64,000 nucleotides of DNA from Hyparrhenia diplandra. Lineage: Eukaryota; Streptophyta; Magnoliopsida; Poales; Poaceae. Under the pieces are notes generated by a model, which had not been told where the DNA came from, made no database searches, and saw only the letters and a program-made list of their open reading frames with translations. The stretch spans positions 248,001-312,000 of the forward strand of contig JADLZK010006507.1 in NCBI GenBank assembly GCA_015847255.1, in the 5' to 3' direction. A program made the translations under genes and the position numbers. Shown here one piece after another: positions 1-11,055 of this stretch (position 1 is its first letter; each line of letters opens with the position of its first letter).

Positions 1-330
1 CGTACAAAATGAAATGGTTACAATAATGCTTTTTTCTATAGTTGTCAATGCTTGCGTTAAGAAATGTGTTTAAAAGAAGTCACCATATAGATGTCACGGC
101 TAAATAAAAAAAATTGCTAATAAGCCTATATATATCTAATAACAGACGATCATGCATGCATGCATCGATTATATCTAGAACTTTCCTTATAATTTATCCT
201 ACTTTACAAAATAGAAATTAAATAATTCTATATTTAACATATTACCTTCTAGGAAGTAATAGTTGATATCAACCCTCCGATCTAATAAAATAAACGGCTC
301 ACAATGATTTGGGTGTACCACAGCAAAGCC
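1..330. other. AT-rich non-coding DNA, diverged array relic
   Basis: No gene is visible. The stretch around 145-300 (clustered agatc/ataatttatcctactttac and a final 'ctaataaaataaacggctcac') resembles 59090-59230 and 61960-62100, where the same order of words occurs. It is probably a diverged copy of that array segment. The resemblance is by eye and weak in places. Confidence 0.4.
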
Positions 331-617
331 CTAACAATTAACAATCAGGTCAGCCTCTCCATGCAAAGTACAGTTCTAAAAAAATTCACCCAAAACAAAG
401 CGACTGATAAATTTCCAGTTTTTAAGTTCTTTTTTTCCTTTTTCCAGATTTTGTAATTGCTTCGGATATGATGCTTTTTTTCTTTTATGGTAATAAATTT
501 CAGTAGAGGCCTCTTCGGCTTCTCCTGTTCCTTCAAAAAAAAAAAAAACCAAGCAAGTGATAAATACAAGGAATACGAGAGAAGAATGGGGTGGGTGCTT
601 GGGCTATAGAAGGCAGT
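330..617 (+). repeat. Copy of array 'B' segment, split by a LINE tail
   Basis: The words 'caattaacaa', 'ggtcagcctctccatgcaaa' and 'cagttctaaa', then 'ataaatacaaggaatacgag' and 'aagaatggggtgggtgcttg', recur in the same order at 25865-25945, 27585-27740 and 29035-29150. Here the series is interrupted at 413-547 by a poly(A) insertion. No coding potential is supported. Confidence 0.7.
413..547 (+). mobile_element. 5'-truncated LINE tail with target-site duplication
   Basis: About 135 bp ending in an A-run (535-548) after 'cttctcctgttccttc', the style of plant LINE 3' ends. It is flanked by an 18-bp direct repeat (395-412 and 548-565) with three mismatches. The paralogous segment at 27660-27700 lacks the insertion and reads straight through 'gcaactcataaatacaag'. 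No protein-coding part survives. Confidence 0.65.
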
Positions 618-735
618 CTTTTTTAATCTTTTTTGTTTCCTTTTACGTTTCCTGAGTTGCACTGGTGGAACTCTTTGTTTTAATTCAATAAAATTCCATT
701 AGGGGTGAAGGCCCCTCCTATTTCCTAAAAAAAAA
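618..735 (+). mobile_element. Second short LINE-like 3' tail
   Basis: The paralogues at 27735 and 29150 continue directly after 'tatagaaggc'. Here the sequence runs into a T-rich stretch, 'gaattcaataaaattcc'-like text, 'ggcccctcctatttcct' and an A-run at 727-735. That is the pattern of a truncated LINE 3' end. I could not define a convincing target-site duplication. Confidence 0.4.
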
Positions 736-1379
736 TGGTTATCATCCAAAGCAAACTAAAAGCCTCCTTGACTTGGCATCAACAAATATCAGAGCAAGCA
801 CAAGGTAACTGAATAAAAATAAATGAAAAAAAAAATAACAAGTTTGAGCTAAGAAATACATTGTGATGGACCAATACGATAAAAAAGAAAAAACATTTCG
901 AATACATTATTATAATACTCAAGGCTATAGATGGATTCATTAAACAGTAGGCACAGAGTATTCACCTAGTGCCGCCTTCTCACCTCTCCTCGCCTACCCC
1001 GCCTCGCTGGCACTAGAGCAAGTCGCCTCTAGTGCCGTGCGGCTTGCCAGGATGGCGGCGGCAGGCCCCTCCTCTCATTTTAGGTAGCGTGCTAGCGCGG
1101 TGCTGCGGTGGATCGACGGTGTGACCTCATCAGGGTGCGTGGGGCTCGCAGGGATGTCTGTCCACGGCTGCAGCGACGCCAGATCCAACCGAGCGTAGAT
1201 TGCAGGCACCACGGTTGTCCAGACTTCAAGAGATATCAGGAGTTTAAGAGTGGTTGTCCAGTTTGCACCATATCACCAGTGACCCAATAGAATTCTGTAG
1301 ATTGCAGGCACCACGGTAACCGTAACTATTTGTCTTGACAAGACAGTGAGTGTCGTAGACATTAGGATGCTTCTCAAAC
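736..1379. other. Unassigned DNA with a GC-rich patch
   Basis: AT-rich to about 955, then a GC-rich patch (960-1215) without a defensible reading frame. A perfect 21-bp direct repeat lies at 1195-1215 and 1297-1317. The GC-rich text runs into LINE-like sequence at 1380, so it may be the upstream part of the same degraded element. Confidence 0.4.
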
Positions 1380-1700
1380 CAACCAGTCAAGATGATCCAA
1401 CCGCTTTGGAAGGCAAGAAATGGTATTATCTTCGACCATGAAACTACCTCGATCAGTTTCAGAATGGAGGCTCACCCTCAAGGCTGAGATTAGCATGGTG
1501 TGTATCAAAGCTAAGAAGTGGATCACGGATCCATTGTCAACCGTGGTGCGAGAATAGTTAATAGCAATGAGTTTTGATTTTTTACTTTTGGGTCATAATA
1601 ACCTTGTATTCCACCATTGTTTGTATTCTTGTTGATATCATCAACAAAAATTGAAAAAATAGGTAGGGGCTTCCCTGCTGTTTTCTGATATTGTAACAGA
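1380..1700 (+). pseudogene. LINE reverse-transcriptase C-terminal remnant and 3' tail
   Basis: Conceptual translation on the + strand gives fragments such as 'WNARNGIIF', 'MEAHPQGEISMVCIKAKKW' and 'PLSTVVRE'. These resemble the short region that ends plant LINE ORF2 proteins, after the zinc-binding zf-RVT domain (N-x-I-I-F ... W ... E ... KAKK). Stops follow immediately, then 'gtaggggcttccctgctgtttt', typical of LINE 3' untranslated ends. No reverse-transcriptase core is present, so the copy is a truncated dead fragment. Without a homology search an unrelated sequence cannot be fully excluded. Confidence 0.45.
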
Positions 1701-1789
1701 ACGCCTGATATGCAAATTTATACAAGTATTATTCATCCATTGGTCTGATCCTCTTTCTTTTTATTTACAATTCAATCTATCTTCATGCA

Positions 1790-2143
1790 CGGCCCATATC
1801 TTTTCCAATCAACACAAACATTTCTCATAAATTAGACGCAAATTAGTTACCTACCAATCAATAAAACCTATAGGGATGCCAGTATAAATATGGCATCACA
1901 TTTGCCTACACAATACTATCTCTGCACAAAGCCACATACAATCTTGATAGGGATAGGGTCTCTCCTTTTGCTGAACATATTATTGTCAGTTGATGAGAGA
2001 ACAAAACAAAGAAAAAAGAATGAGGCATAGGAATTTGAGACATCGAGAAAGTGGCACAGGCTGATTTAAAAGAGAGTGTTGCCACTCGGATCACATACAT
2101 GCATTTAGGCTGATTCACGCTTTATCAACATTCTGGCCGCTGG
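1790..2143 (+). repeat. TATA-bearing array unit, copy 1
   Basis: Carries the TATA-like core at 1883-1890 inside an imperfect palindrome (tgcca...tggca), then 'atgaggcataggaatttgag' near 2020. It continues at 2942-3240 after a retroposon. The unit has no recognised protein product in any frame. Confidence 0.75.
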
Positions 2144-2941
2144 AAATTAACTTCATGACGCGGCACCTTAGGTCTCGCGAAAAGAAAGACAGAGGGAAAC
2201 ACCGCCGCCGCCGGCCGTATGCGGCCCCCGCTCCTCGCCTCGGCCTTGCTGCTGGTGGTGACGAGGAGGGGGTCCGTCTCTTCAACGTCCTGTCTTCGTA
2301 GGGTCTTCGCCGTGTCGTAGGTCTAGGGTTTTGCTCGCCGCCGATGTTCGACGGTGGAGTTAGGTTTTGCCGAGGAGCGTGGCTCCTCCGCCGTTTGCTT
2401 TTCTGGCGGCGCCGGCGATGGAGCGGCGACGGCGACGCAGTGGAATAAATTCTCCGGCTTCTTCCGTTCTCCGATGGCGGTCTTCTCCGGCGCCAACGGA
2501 GAGGCTGGGGAGACCTCTCCAGGAGTCGAGGGCCGGCACATCGTTGTCTTCATCAGGTGATGATGCTGTTGACCCTGTTAATCTTGAGGAAGATGATCTA
2601 TGGTGAAAATTCGGGCTTTGCTCGGGTTGCCGGCGGTGGAATCGAAGGATGCGTCGTGGGTACGGGAGTTGGCCGATGCGCCTGGGAGGCAGTGTACTCG
2701 GCTGATTTGCCTCGAAGTAAGCCCTCTTCTGCGGCCTCCACCTTGTGGAGTTTGGCTCTGGTGCCCGACGACGACTGGGAAGCGGCTTCGGCGGCGATGA
2801 CGAACGGATCTCCGAAGGCTTCGAGGAAGATGAACAGAAGTTTTGAACTTCTTTGTAATTTTCCTTTTCTTGGGATTTCTGTTTGTAAAAGGGTCGGTGT
2901 AATGCACCAAGATTAATACATTTTCCTTCTCAAAAAAAAAA
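2144..2941 (+). mobile_element. Poly(A) retroposon (non-autonomous, LINE-mobilised) with TSD
   Basis: A 0.8-kb GC-rich insert ending in a 12-13-base A-run (2932-2943). It is flanked by matching copies of 'aacattctggc(c)gctgg' at 2127-2143 and 2942-2957, a 16-17-bp target-site duplication. It splits array unit copy 1. The body has CGG-rich 5' text and a 3' end 'cttttcttgggatttctg...aatgcaccaagattaatac'. Short open frames (for example 2354-2560) have no recognisable domain. It could be a 5'-truncated LINE, a LINE-derived non-autonomous family or a processed transcript. The insertion mechanism is better supported than the identity. Confidence 0.7.
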
Positions 2942-3300
2942 AACATTCTGGCGCTGGCAGCTCTCTTTGGATCACAATAAGCATTAAAAAGAGCCCTGTT
3001 AGAATGATCAGGAGTTTGGGAATTAATGGTCATCGAGTCAGTGCAATATGGCCAGTGGACGGCCATCAATAAGTGGCACTGATTTGCTTCAGTGCACCAT
3101 CGAGTTGGGGCCATATATATGGCCAGTGGCCAATCCGCAGGTGACATTGCTTTGGTGGACGACACAGCAAATGCTTGCGAAATTGGCTCTATGCTGAAAC
3201 TGGATACATTTTTCTTTTGAGACTTGAGAAACTGGCTAACTGGCTACATAAGGGATAAGAAGCTGCTCTGACCTCTTCATGTTCGAAACTGCTTAGTAAT
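2942..3300 (+). repeat. Remainder of array unit copy 1
   Basis: Contains 'ggccagtggac', 'ggccaatccgcag' and 'gctgaaactgg', the same order as 4590-4780 and 50300-50450. It ends where the solo LTR begins. Confidence 0.65.
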
Positions 3301-3600
3301 TGTTATGACCGCAAAGTCTATGAGAGACGCCGCAACAGGAGTGGTGGAATGCAGAATGCTGCACAAGCACGACGTGCACGCAGTCACCAGCACACCATTG
3401 CCACCAGGCCAAGTCAGAATCCTAGTTCCTAGCATCTGCTCTTTGAATATTTTCCCTAGAGGAGTCAGGCATGTCTAGTGTGAGTGTTGTATAAGTATGT
3501 GTCACACTATTGCAATAACAAAGATCAGCCACATATTGAGATTAATCTCTCTCGCTCCCTGGCGAGTGTTGCCATCCAGTTCAGTGTGTGTGCCGTAACA
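3301..3600. mobile_element. Solo LTR of a small LTR retrotransposon
   Basis: Starts TGTTATGACC and ends GCCGTAACA, giving TG...CA ends with matching TGTTA/TAACA termini. Flanking 5-mers are GTAAT (3296-3300) and GTGAT (3601-3605), a target-site duplication with one mismatch. A TATA-like 'gtataag' lies near 3491. There is no primer-binding site or internal region on either side, so this reads as a solo LTR. Length and termini fit a copia-type LTR, but the superfamily is inferred. Confidence 0.65.
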
Positions 3601-4140
3601 GTGATGTACTGCTGTCATTTTTGAATTGGCAAACTTAGCTGCGTATAATATACAAATTTGCTAGTATTATTCATCAATTGATCCTACATATATGATTCGT
3701 TTCTGAATTGGCAAACAGAACTGCCTATAATTATATTGTTTTGATTAACTCTCTGGATGCTTCCCTTAAGAGTCACTAACGTCTTGTGCCCAGTTACAAG
3801 GTGGCTGTTTTTAAGTACTCGTAATTGGGGATTTGGCCGTGTCTCTGAAATTCTGCACTCAATTTTTAATAGTTTATTAATGTGTTTGAGTTTACACAAA
3901 AGAACAAATGAAGCAACAGGTGACTTGATCAGGAGGGGAACAAAGAAGTCAAGAAGGCTAAATCGGCATCGGTAAGTTCTCGATGTCATTGGGGTGACCA
4001 GGGCGTGGAGGCAGACGTTCATTTGGCTAAACCAAGCTAAATAATAACTGGGTGCCATGAAACATGTGTGAAGATTTACCTGATATAGTATCCCCACCTA
4101 TTTGATTAAATTAATTTCAGGTAGTACCTTGTGTTTTTTT
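3601..4140. other. Unassigned AT-rich DNA between array units
   Basis: No gene is supported. The words 'gaattggcaaac' (3625 and 3706) and 'gtattattcatca' link it to 1715-1735 and to 28085 and 36445, so it is probably array sequence. Open frames on both strands are short and lack domains. Confidence 0.45.
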
Positions 4141-4790
4141 GTCATTGAATCTGTCTTGATGGAGGCCCTATATCTTTTCTAACCACAACAAATATTTCAC
4201 ATAAATAAGACACAAATTAGTTACCTACAATTCAATAAAACCTATACAGATGCCAGTATAAATATGGCATTAGACTTGCCTATACAATACTATCGATCTC
4301 CGCACAAAGTCACATATGACCTTAATAGAGTCTCTCCTTTTGCTGGACATATTAGGGTCGGTGGATGAGAGAATTGGAAAAGAAGAAAAACAAGAGGCAT
4401 AGGAATTTGAGACATCGAGAACATGCTGATTCAAAAGATAGTGCTGCCAGGATCATGTACGCCCGGTGCAACTATTTTGCGCTCTTTGCCAATAGTTTAA
4501 TAACATTCAGGTTACTGGCCTGTTTCTCTGGTCTCTAGATCACAATCGGCCTTAAAAAGCCTAGTTCAAGTGATCTAGATTTCTTTTTGACATCATATGG
4601 CCAATCAGCATGCGGCACTGATTTGGCTCAGGGCACTAGCACTATCCTGTGGGCGCCATATGGACGGTGGCCAATCCGCAAGCTCCAATGCTCTGATGTA
4701 GCACACTACAAGTTATTTTTTTATGAAACAAGGACATTGCAAGTGCTGCAGACATTAGCTCTCATGCTGAAACGAGCATCATAAGGATTG
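4141..4790 (+). repeat. TATA-bearing array unit, copy 2
   Basis: TATA-like core at 4257-4264 in 'tgccagtataaatatggca'. The unit continues through 'aggaatttgagacatcgag' near 4400 and the 'gggcgccatatggacggtgg' block near 4650. It has the same order as copy 1 but no poly(A) insertion at the 'aacattc' site (about 4502). Confidence 0.75.
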
Positions 4791-5739
4791 GGTGCTCCCA
4801 TCTCTTCGTGTTTGAAACTGTATAGGTTTGTACCATTGAATTATAGCTCCAAAAATTAAAATAAAAATTATTATGAAGCAGAGGCACGACGGGTAAGTCA
4901 TTAAATACTGGACCAGTTGACCTTCATGGAGATAGTAGCAGCATTGAGCCCTGAACTGTCTCCTGGCACACCCACGTAGATTAGGTCTAATCTCGATTTG
5001 AGTTTTGGTTCGATGTTTAATTAGCGTCTTCATCACGCTCTACCATCTTGGCGCCGGTCATCCCAGTGAGGAATTAGCAATGATCCTTAATTAGTTCACC
5101 AACCCCACTATGTTGGCGATCGCCGCCCTCCATGCTGACATTAGCAAGCCCTTGAGACCGGGCGACCGGCCTTCGGGGGGCGCGCGAGCAGGGAGCTGCG
5201 CTGCAGCTCAGGCATCCCGCGACGGGGCCGCTACACCTGTGCTGCGTGCTGGTCGGGGCTGGCAGAAGGCTAACGCCCGCCTGCTGCACGCCTGCTCCGG
5301 GCTACCGGAGCCGCGGGCGGCCGCACAGCAGCGCCCTGCGTGCGCGCATCGAGAGGGCTGGGGGCCGGGCACAGGCAGGCAGGCGGCGGCCTTCAGGGGC
5401 GGGCGGCGGTCGGATCCGGCCGGGCCTGTGTTCTAGGCTCACATATAGAGTGCAGCCAACGGTGAGGGCGGGCAGCGCGGTCGGCGCACCTGTGATCAAG
5501 GAGGAAGAACACCCTTACAACCTGGCCCCACTATGTAGAGATCGAAGGAGAGGGTAGGGATATGAGAGAAGGGTATTTTAGACATTGACATCGTTAGGGC
5601 CCACTTGTCAATGCGGCCAAACAGAGAAAAACCCGACGGAAGGGTATGGAACAAAATGAAAATCAAGTTGGGCACACGGGTCACGAAAAAACTTTTAAGG
5701 GGCATGGAGAACCAAACAAACTTTTATAAGGGCACACAA
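4791..5739. other. Intergenic DNA with an isolated GC-rich island
   Basis: 4791-5090 is AT-rich with nothing recognised. 5100-5435 is a sharply bounded, very GC-rich island, open in several frames but without domain motifs. This is the usual look of captured or decayed grass gene 5' sequence. 5437-5739 is non-coding. Confidence 0.4.
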
Positions 5740-6382
5740 GTAAAAGTCTCATCGCAGATGGGATACCTATCAGAGTTTGTTGAAATTGTTTTTGTATCGA
5801 TACTTATCTGCCGCATATCCCAAAAGAGTCAGTAGCTCAATGAAGCTTTAAAGTTTAGAAATTTTTTCATCTACTAGTTGAGGGAATTTCGATGGCTCGC
5901 GACGAGCGATCCGATGGCTGGAACGACAAACGCATGGAGAGGAGGCATTGGGAGGCATAAGACTGTGTCTATGGTTGATGTGCCCATATGCCCCATAATG
6001 CCTCTCGATGCCTCCAAGATTGAGATGATTAGGGCCAAAAAATGAGAGACTATTCTTTTTTTTAAAAAAAATATCTAGTCAAGGGTAAAATGATAAATTA
6101 ATAATAAAATCATATTGTTTTGAGTACTACGGGGTGTATAGTTGAAGTACTAGTTCACTTAAACATATTAGTCGGCTATTATCGGTCCGCGATATATTAT
6201 TTTTCTCTCACAAGAAAATAGCATAAGACAGTTTGATTAGTTGCAGAAACTATTAGTCTAATAGCCCCGAATGTGGCCCATTTAGGCCGGGAGATATCAT
6301 GGCCAGAGGTGACTAGAGCATGGAGATCAGGAGCTCGAGTCAACCCCATCCATGGCGGTGCTGGATATAAGTAGAGACACTA
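5740..6382 (+). repeat. Segmental duplication, copy A (left part)
   Basis: Collinear with 48540-49208. Shared words include 'agatgggatac', 'ctactagttgagg', 'gagcgatcc', 'ataatgcctc', 'attgagatgattagggcc' and 'tttaggcc.gagatatc'. Divergence is moderate with many small indels. Copy A continues at 10168 after a solo LTR insertion. Confidence 0.85.
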
Positions 6383-9300
6383 TGTAACACCCGTGTTTTT
6401 GCATCATTTTTAAAGTTCACTAAAAATTTAAACTTTTGAATTACAACTAAAACTTGATTTAAATTCGCTAAACCGAAACCCTGTTTTCGAAAAACCTGCA
6501 TTCGAACTCTCACCATCTAGAAATAAGAAATCTTGTTTGTTGCTTGTGAGCTTTATGGTCATAAAAGAATGCAAGGTAAGTTCTAGATTTTAAATATGGA
6601 AGATATTGCATGAGTAATAATTTACAAGTTTCCTCTGGGAATAAACGTCGAACCTCGTGTGTACTAAAATACCTATGAATATTTTATGAGCACAATAAAT
6701 AAACGTTCTCGACTATAATAGTCATGGGAATCTAAATGTGCTTATACAAATATTTATAATATATACTACACATGAAACATCAAATTGGGAAACGAGTGTG
6801 CACAAATATATATAAATATTTTACAAGCACAAAGAAATAAATATTTCCATGAATATAAAGCCATGGGGTTATCTACGTGCTTGTGAATAATTACACTATA
6901 TATTTACACACATGAGAGTGGGAAATAGAAAAGGAGAAATGGGAATTGGAGAAAGGAAATAGAAAAAAGAAAAAGAGAAAGAAATCAGGAAAGAGCTCTA
7001 GGGCTCAATCCCTTCCTTCCCTTCCTTCTGGCCCAAAAGCCCGGCGCTCTCCTCTCCTCCTCTTCCCCAAGACGCGAGCAGGCCGCCCAATCCGATCGGC
7101 CTAAAATGTGAGCCCGCTCGGCCTCCTTTTCCCCTTTCCCACACCGACGGCGGGTCCCACCTAACGTCGTTTCCTCCTCCCCCTCCCGGCGGCGATGACC
7201 GCGCCACAGCGCGGCACGAGCCCGGCACCTCTCGCTGTTCCCCACCCTACACCGGGCGAGTATGGGCGGCGACCAGCAAGAGACAAGCAACCGCAGAGAC
7301 AGCCTCCAGGAGCACGACGACGCGCCCCGGGAGCCGCGTCCAACGAGCACAAGGCCCTCTGCGGACCATGCCAAAGACGCCGCCGGGAAGCTCGATGTGA
7401 CAAGGCATCAAGCCAGCTCCGCAGCACTAGACACGGATGACACGCGGCGTCCACGCGCTCCGCTAGGCCACGCAGCGCATGGGGTCCCAATTCAATGACG
7501 CACAACGACGACTTTGTCCGAGCTTGAAATCTTGCCGCCATGGTGGCGGCACCGCGATCGTTCACGACGGACAACTCGGGCGAGCCGCCACCCGGAGACA
7601 CGAGGCAACGCTACGCGAGCCAGCACTATAGCTTGCGCGGACTCGGCTGGAAGCCACCGTCATACAGGACGCCGGTCCAAAAGATCCGAACTCGGAGAAA
7701 TATCTCGCCGGCGTGACCTCCCGCGGCGCGGCCTATAAATACCGCCTTCCCACTCGCCAATCGACCTCGCCCCTCCCCCCATAAGCTCCGCCGAGACCAG
7801 GAACACCCGGTGCTCGCCCTATCTTCCCTCTCCTTCTTCCCTCTCGGGAATCCGGGTTCTCCCCAAATCGGAGGTTTCCCGCCGCCCGCAAGTTAGGTCA
7901 TGGCGCGCCGCCCGATTTCGTGCCGCGGTCGCGATTGGTGAGTCAGTAAGCTCGACTAAACCGTCCTCGCTCGCTTTCCGCGGTGTATTGGTTGCTATCA
8001 TGTGGCACGCCCCATCCCGATTGCCACCGCCGCCAAAGCCCCGCTGGTACGCCGCCGTGGTGGAAGACGGCCTCCCGCCGCCTGCACCAGCCCCCACCAA
8101 GACGAGGCGACAGGTAAATCGAACGGGCCCCACGCGCAGCCGGCCGAGAAATGCCTGTGTCCGCGACCACAAGACGGTATGAAGGACGGGTCCAACCGCC
8201 GCCGTCTCCCAACGTAACCGCGCCACGCATCGCCCAATCGAGCCCGACACGCCGCGACGCCGTCGGTCCCGGTGAGGAAGGCAACGCCGTTGCCCACGTG
8301 GGCGCTCCCAAGCATCTCGCCACCGTGGCATCCATGTGGACCCACGGGGCCCACACGTAGAGGAGTGTTTTAAGCACTTAGGAAACCGCTATGTACCCCC
8401 GGTTGTGTGTACACAAGATGTTATAAGTATTATTTGATTTATAGAATTTTATCATGTAATTATTTCCAATTTTATTACATGATAAAATTATATTATAATA
8501 TTACCCTAATGATTTAATTAGGGATTAATATTATAAAAATTCATAACTCATGCAATTTAACTCCGTTTCACGTGAAATGACTTCCATAATTCATCTAAAA
8601 ATCTAGCTCTATGCATCTAACCCATTGCCACCATAATGCTCTATGTTTGTTTTATATGTCATAGTTCGAGCTAGGGTTTATCGTCGGGCCGCAAGTAGAT
8701 TCGACGACCCGATTAGGAGCTTCCCGTCCGAAGCGTAACTAGAGCGTTCGGCCGTGCCGATTCATAAGAACCTCGAGGCAAGTCCTTACCCCCTAATCAT
8801 GACCTTAAATAATGATGATGATGATGATAATTGGATTAGTAAATAGTGGTATGAGCGATAACGTAGCTATGGAGCTAAGCCGGATGACGTAATCATCCAC
8901 GTTATCTACGCTCATACGTTGTAATCAAGAGAAACATGAGAATGCCTAATGAACCCTAACCAACAAAAGAGGTGAGTAGTGGTAGTCCGGTAGAGCCTAA
9001 ATACCACGTCGGGGAATCGCCGCAAGGGGTTCCCGGAGAGATACTCGCCTCCCCTAAGGACCGTTCATAGACCTTCTTTCTAGTGTAATATTACATTATA
9101 GCCACACGCAGGGATGGGGCGGCTTGATTCGACACCCCGTTGGGTTGAGGTATAACTGAGCCAAGGTGGCCGGAGTAGGCAAACGACCTATTAGGAGCGA
9201 GACATGGGGAGAGTGGCCCCATGGTCGGTTGGCGTGGATGCCGAAAGTGATCTTCCACGTAAGTGTTTGGGCGTGATGGGCGCAGTGCTAGGTGCACATA

Positions 9301-10167
9301 TTGATGATTAATGATTGGGTTTTGTGTCGACAAGATAGGTTGGGTAATAAGGTATTACCTCCAAAGCCGTGGGTGATTTGGTATCACCGTATTGTCTAGG
9401 ATGATCGTCATCCTTCCAACCCCCGAGAAGTCGTGGTGAGGATTATACCGATATACCTAGGAGGCATCCAAGTGGGTACGGAATCTCGTGTGGGACTACC
9501 TTTGACCAGCCGTGCGTGGGAAAAGATGGCCCTTCATGTGGGAAAGTGTACAACCTCTCGCAGAGTTATTTAAATCTATTCGAATAGCCAAGTCCTTGGA
9601 ATGGGCAAGTGCTAGGCGAGAACATCTATGATTAGATATACACTTTAATGATGACTAACATGTGGTATCATGAAAGCAGTGATGACATGAGATAACCCGG
9701 GAACTAGCGAGAGAAGTTTTAGAGACTCTGCTATGGCCCAAACCCTTAATAATTACAACCCCCAGGTTGGGACTTGCTGAGTACATTTGTACTCACCCCT
9801 ATATTTTCTGGATATCAAAGACATGTGAAGGTAAGATCGACGACAAGGTAGAGGATCGGCGTATCGTAGGAGTTCGTGAAGGTGTTTGCTTAGGAGAAGG
9901 GCGTTGAAGCTCGGATTTCATCCGTGCACAAGTCCGCTTTCGTGGAATACGGGCGTGTCATAGTTAATCCACCGCTTCGGTTGGTCAACTCGATATTGTA
10001 ACCCGCCTTGGTGACCCTTCGTCGCCACTGTAAGCCCCTTTCCATCCTATATTTCTCAGTTTACTATTAATTCTATTTGCCATTATCTGTTACTAATAGA
10101 CATGTTTGTGGCGTGATCCTGGCGCAAACACGTGTGATTAACGACCCATTAAAAGTGAGGCGTGACA
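6383..10167 (+). mobile_element. Large solo LTR, Ty3/gypsy Tekay-like
   Basis: Begins TGTAACACCCG and ends GGCGTGACA. Exact 5-bp target-site duplications CACTA lie at 6378-6382 and 10168-10172. The paralogue at about 49205-49210 has no insertion. A TATA box 'gcctataaataccgcc' lies at 7731. The motif 'cttgctgagtacatttgtac' near 9774, followed by 'tcacccctat', is as I recall typical of long LTRs of grass Tekay/Del chromoviruses. No gag, pol, primer-binding site or second LTR is present. Length 3785 bp fits that clade. The GC-rich frames at 7160-8380 are leader-like and are not genes. Lineage is inferred; the insertion and solo-LTR status are well supported. Confidence 0.8.
7734..7741 (+). promoter_or_regulatory. 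TATA box of the solo LTR
   Basis: TATAAATA in a GC-rich context, about 1.35 kb from the LTR start. It is the likely U3/R boundary promoter of the former retrotransposon and gives the element's + orientation. Confidence 0.6.
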
Positions 10168-10663
10168 CACTATGGCGAGGGAGTGGAGCAGTGGAGTGCG
10201 GACATGCGGATCCGAGGCGGGTTTTACACGATGAGATGGTAAGCGAGGGTTCTGTCTAGAGAAGCTCATGCGGCCGTAATGGTGCATGCCCCGGTGTGAG
10301 CGCGATGTGAGTGGAGCAGAAACAACCGGGTAGGCATGGCACTTAGACACGGGTTAAGTCGAGCATTAGAGAGCATGGTCGCCGGCGAGCGGGGCGGGGA
10401 GAGACAATGGAGGAAGGATAGCGCGATGGTTTGGATCGCCACGCGGGAAACAGGCCATGGGGCCAAGAGCAGGTGAGGGAGGCATGCTGCAAGAGCTGTG
10501 AGGGAGAGTGAGAGCAGCCCAGTGGGCTGGCCTGGTCACACACGAAAACGGGCCACCGGGCCAAGAGCAACGAGGGCGCGTAAAGGTGGGGTGGGTGGGC
10601 TGCAAGAGCTAGGCCTGCCAGAGAGGGAGTGGGGACATGTAAGAGAGTTATTGGGTTAGTTTC
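10168..10663 (+). repeat. Segmental duplication, copy A (middle part)
   Basis: Collinear with 49210-49546: 'gacatgcggatccgaggcgg' against 'gacatacggagccaaggcgg', then 'aggtaggcatggc', 'gagcat', 'gaggcagtcgggctgcaagagct'-type text and 'gtggggac'. It is interrupted at 10664 by the CACTA element. Confidence 0.85.
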
Positions 10664-10689
10664 CACTACTACAGAATTGAACTTGCGCG

Positions 10690-10920
10690 GCATTTATTTT
10701 TTATTTTCCGTGGCGGGCAATTATAAAACCGCCACGTAAAATAGTTGGCGTGGCAGCCCCGGCCAGGGCAATGCCCGCCCACAGTTATCGATTAACCGTG
10801 GCGGGCATTGCAACGCCCGCCACGGTTAATGTCTATTAACCGTGGCGGGCATTAATAAAGTGCCCGCCACGTTAATGTATATTAACCGTGGCGGTTTTAT
10901 TAAAATGCCTCACGCCACGG
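10690..10920. repeat. Left subterminal repeats of the CACTA element
   Basis: Several direct and inverted copies of a roughly 16-base motif, 'aaccgtggcgggcatt' and its complement, arranged as back-to-back palindromes. In this class such arrays bind the TNPA-type accessory protein, so these are the likely cis-acting ends. A TATA-like 'ctataaata' follows at about 10932, suiting a promoter for the transposase transcript. Confidence 0.85.
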
Positions 10921-11055
10921 AAAAGTACGCTCTATAAATACGCCCCAACCTTCTTCTTCCCCACGGGATTTTTCGCCATTTTCTAGGGTTTTGAGCTTCA
11001 AAACTCTAGAAATCACCATTCGAGGGGAAGGTTTTGCCCTTGGTTTGATTGAAGT

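Noticed and set aside
1195..1317. 21-bp perfect direct repeat as a target-site duplication of an 81-bp insertion
   Set aside because: The enclosed sequence has no poly(A), TIR or known ends; a local duplication is simpler.
2578..3165. 195-codon minus-strand ORF
   Set aside because: Runs across the poly(A) tail and target-site duplication of a retroposon into array DNA, so it cannot be one gene.
7161..8377. Several overlapping GC-rich ORFs on both strands
   Set aside because: They lie inside the solo LTR around its TATA box, overlap each other and have no domain; leader-like sequence.
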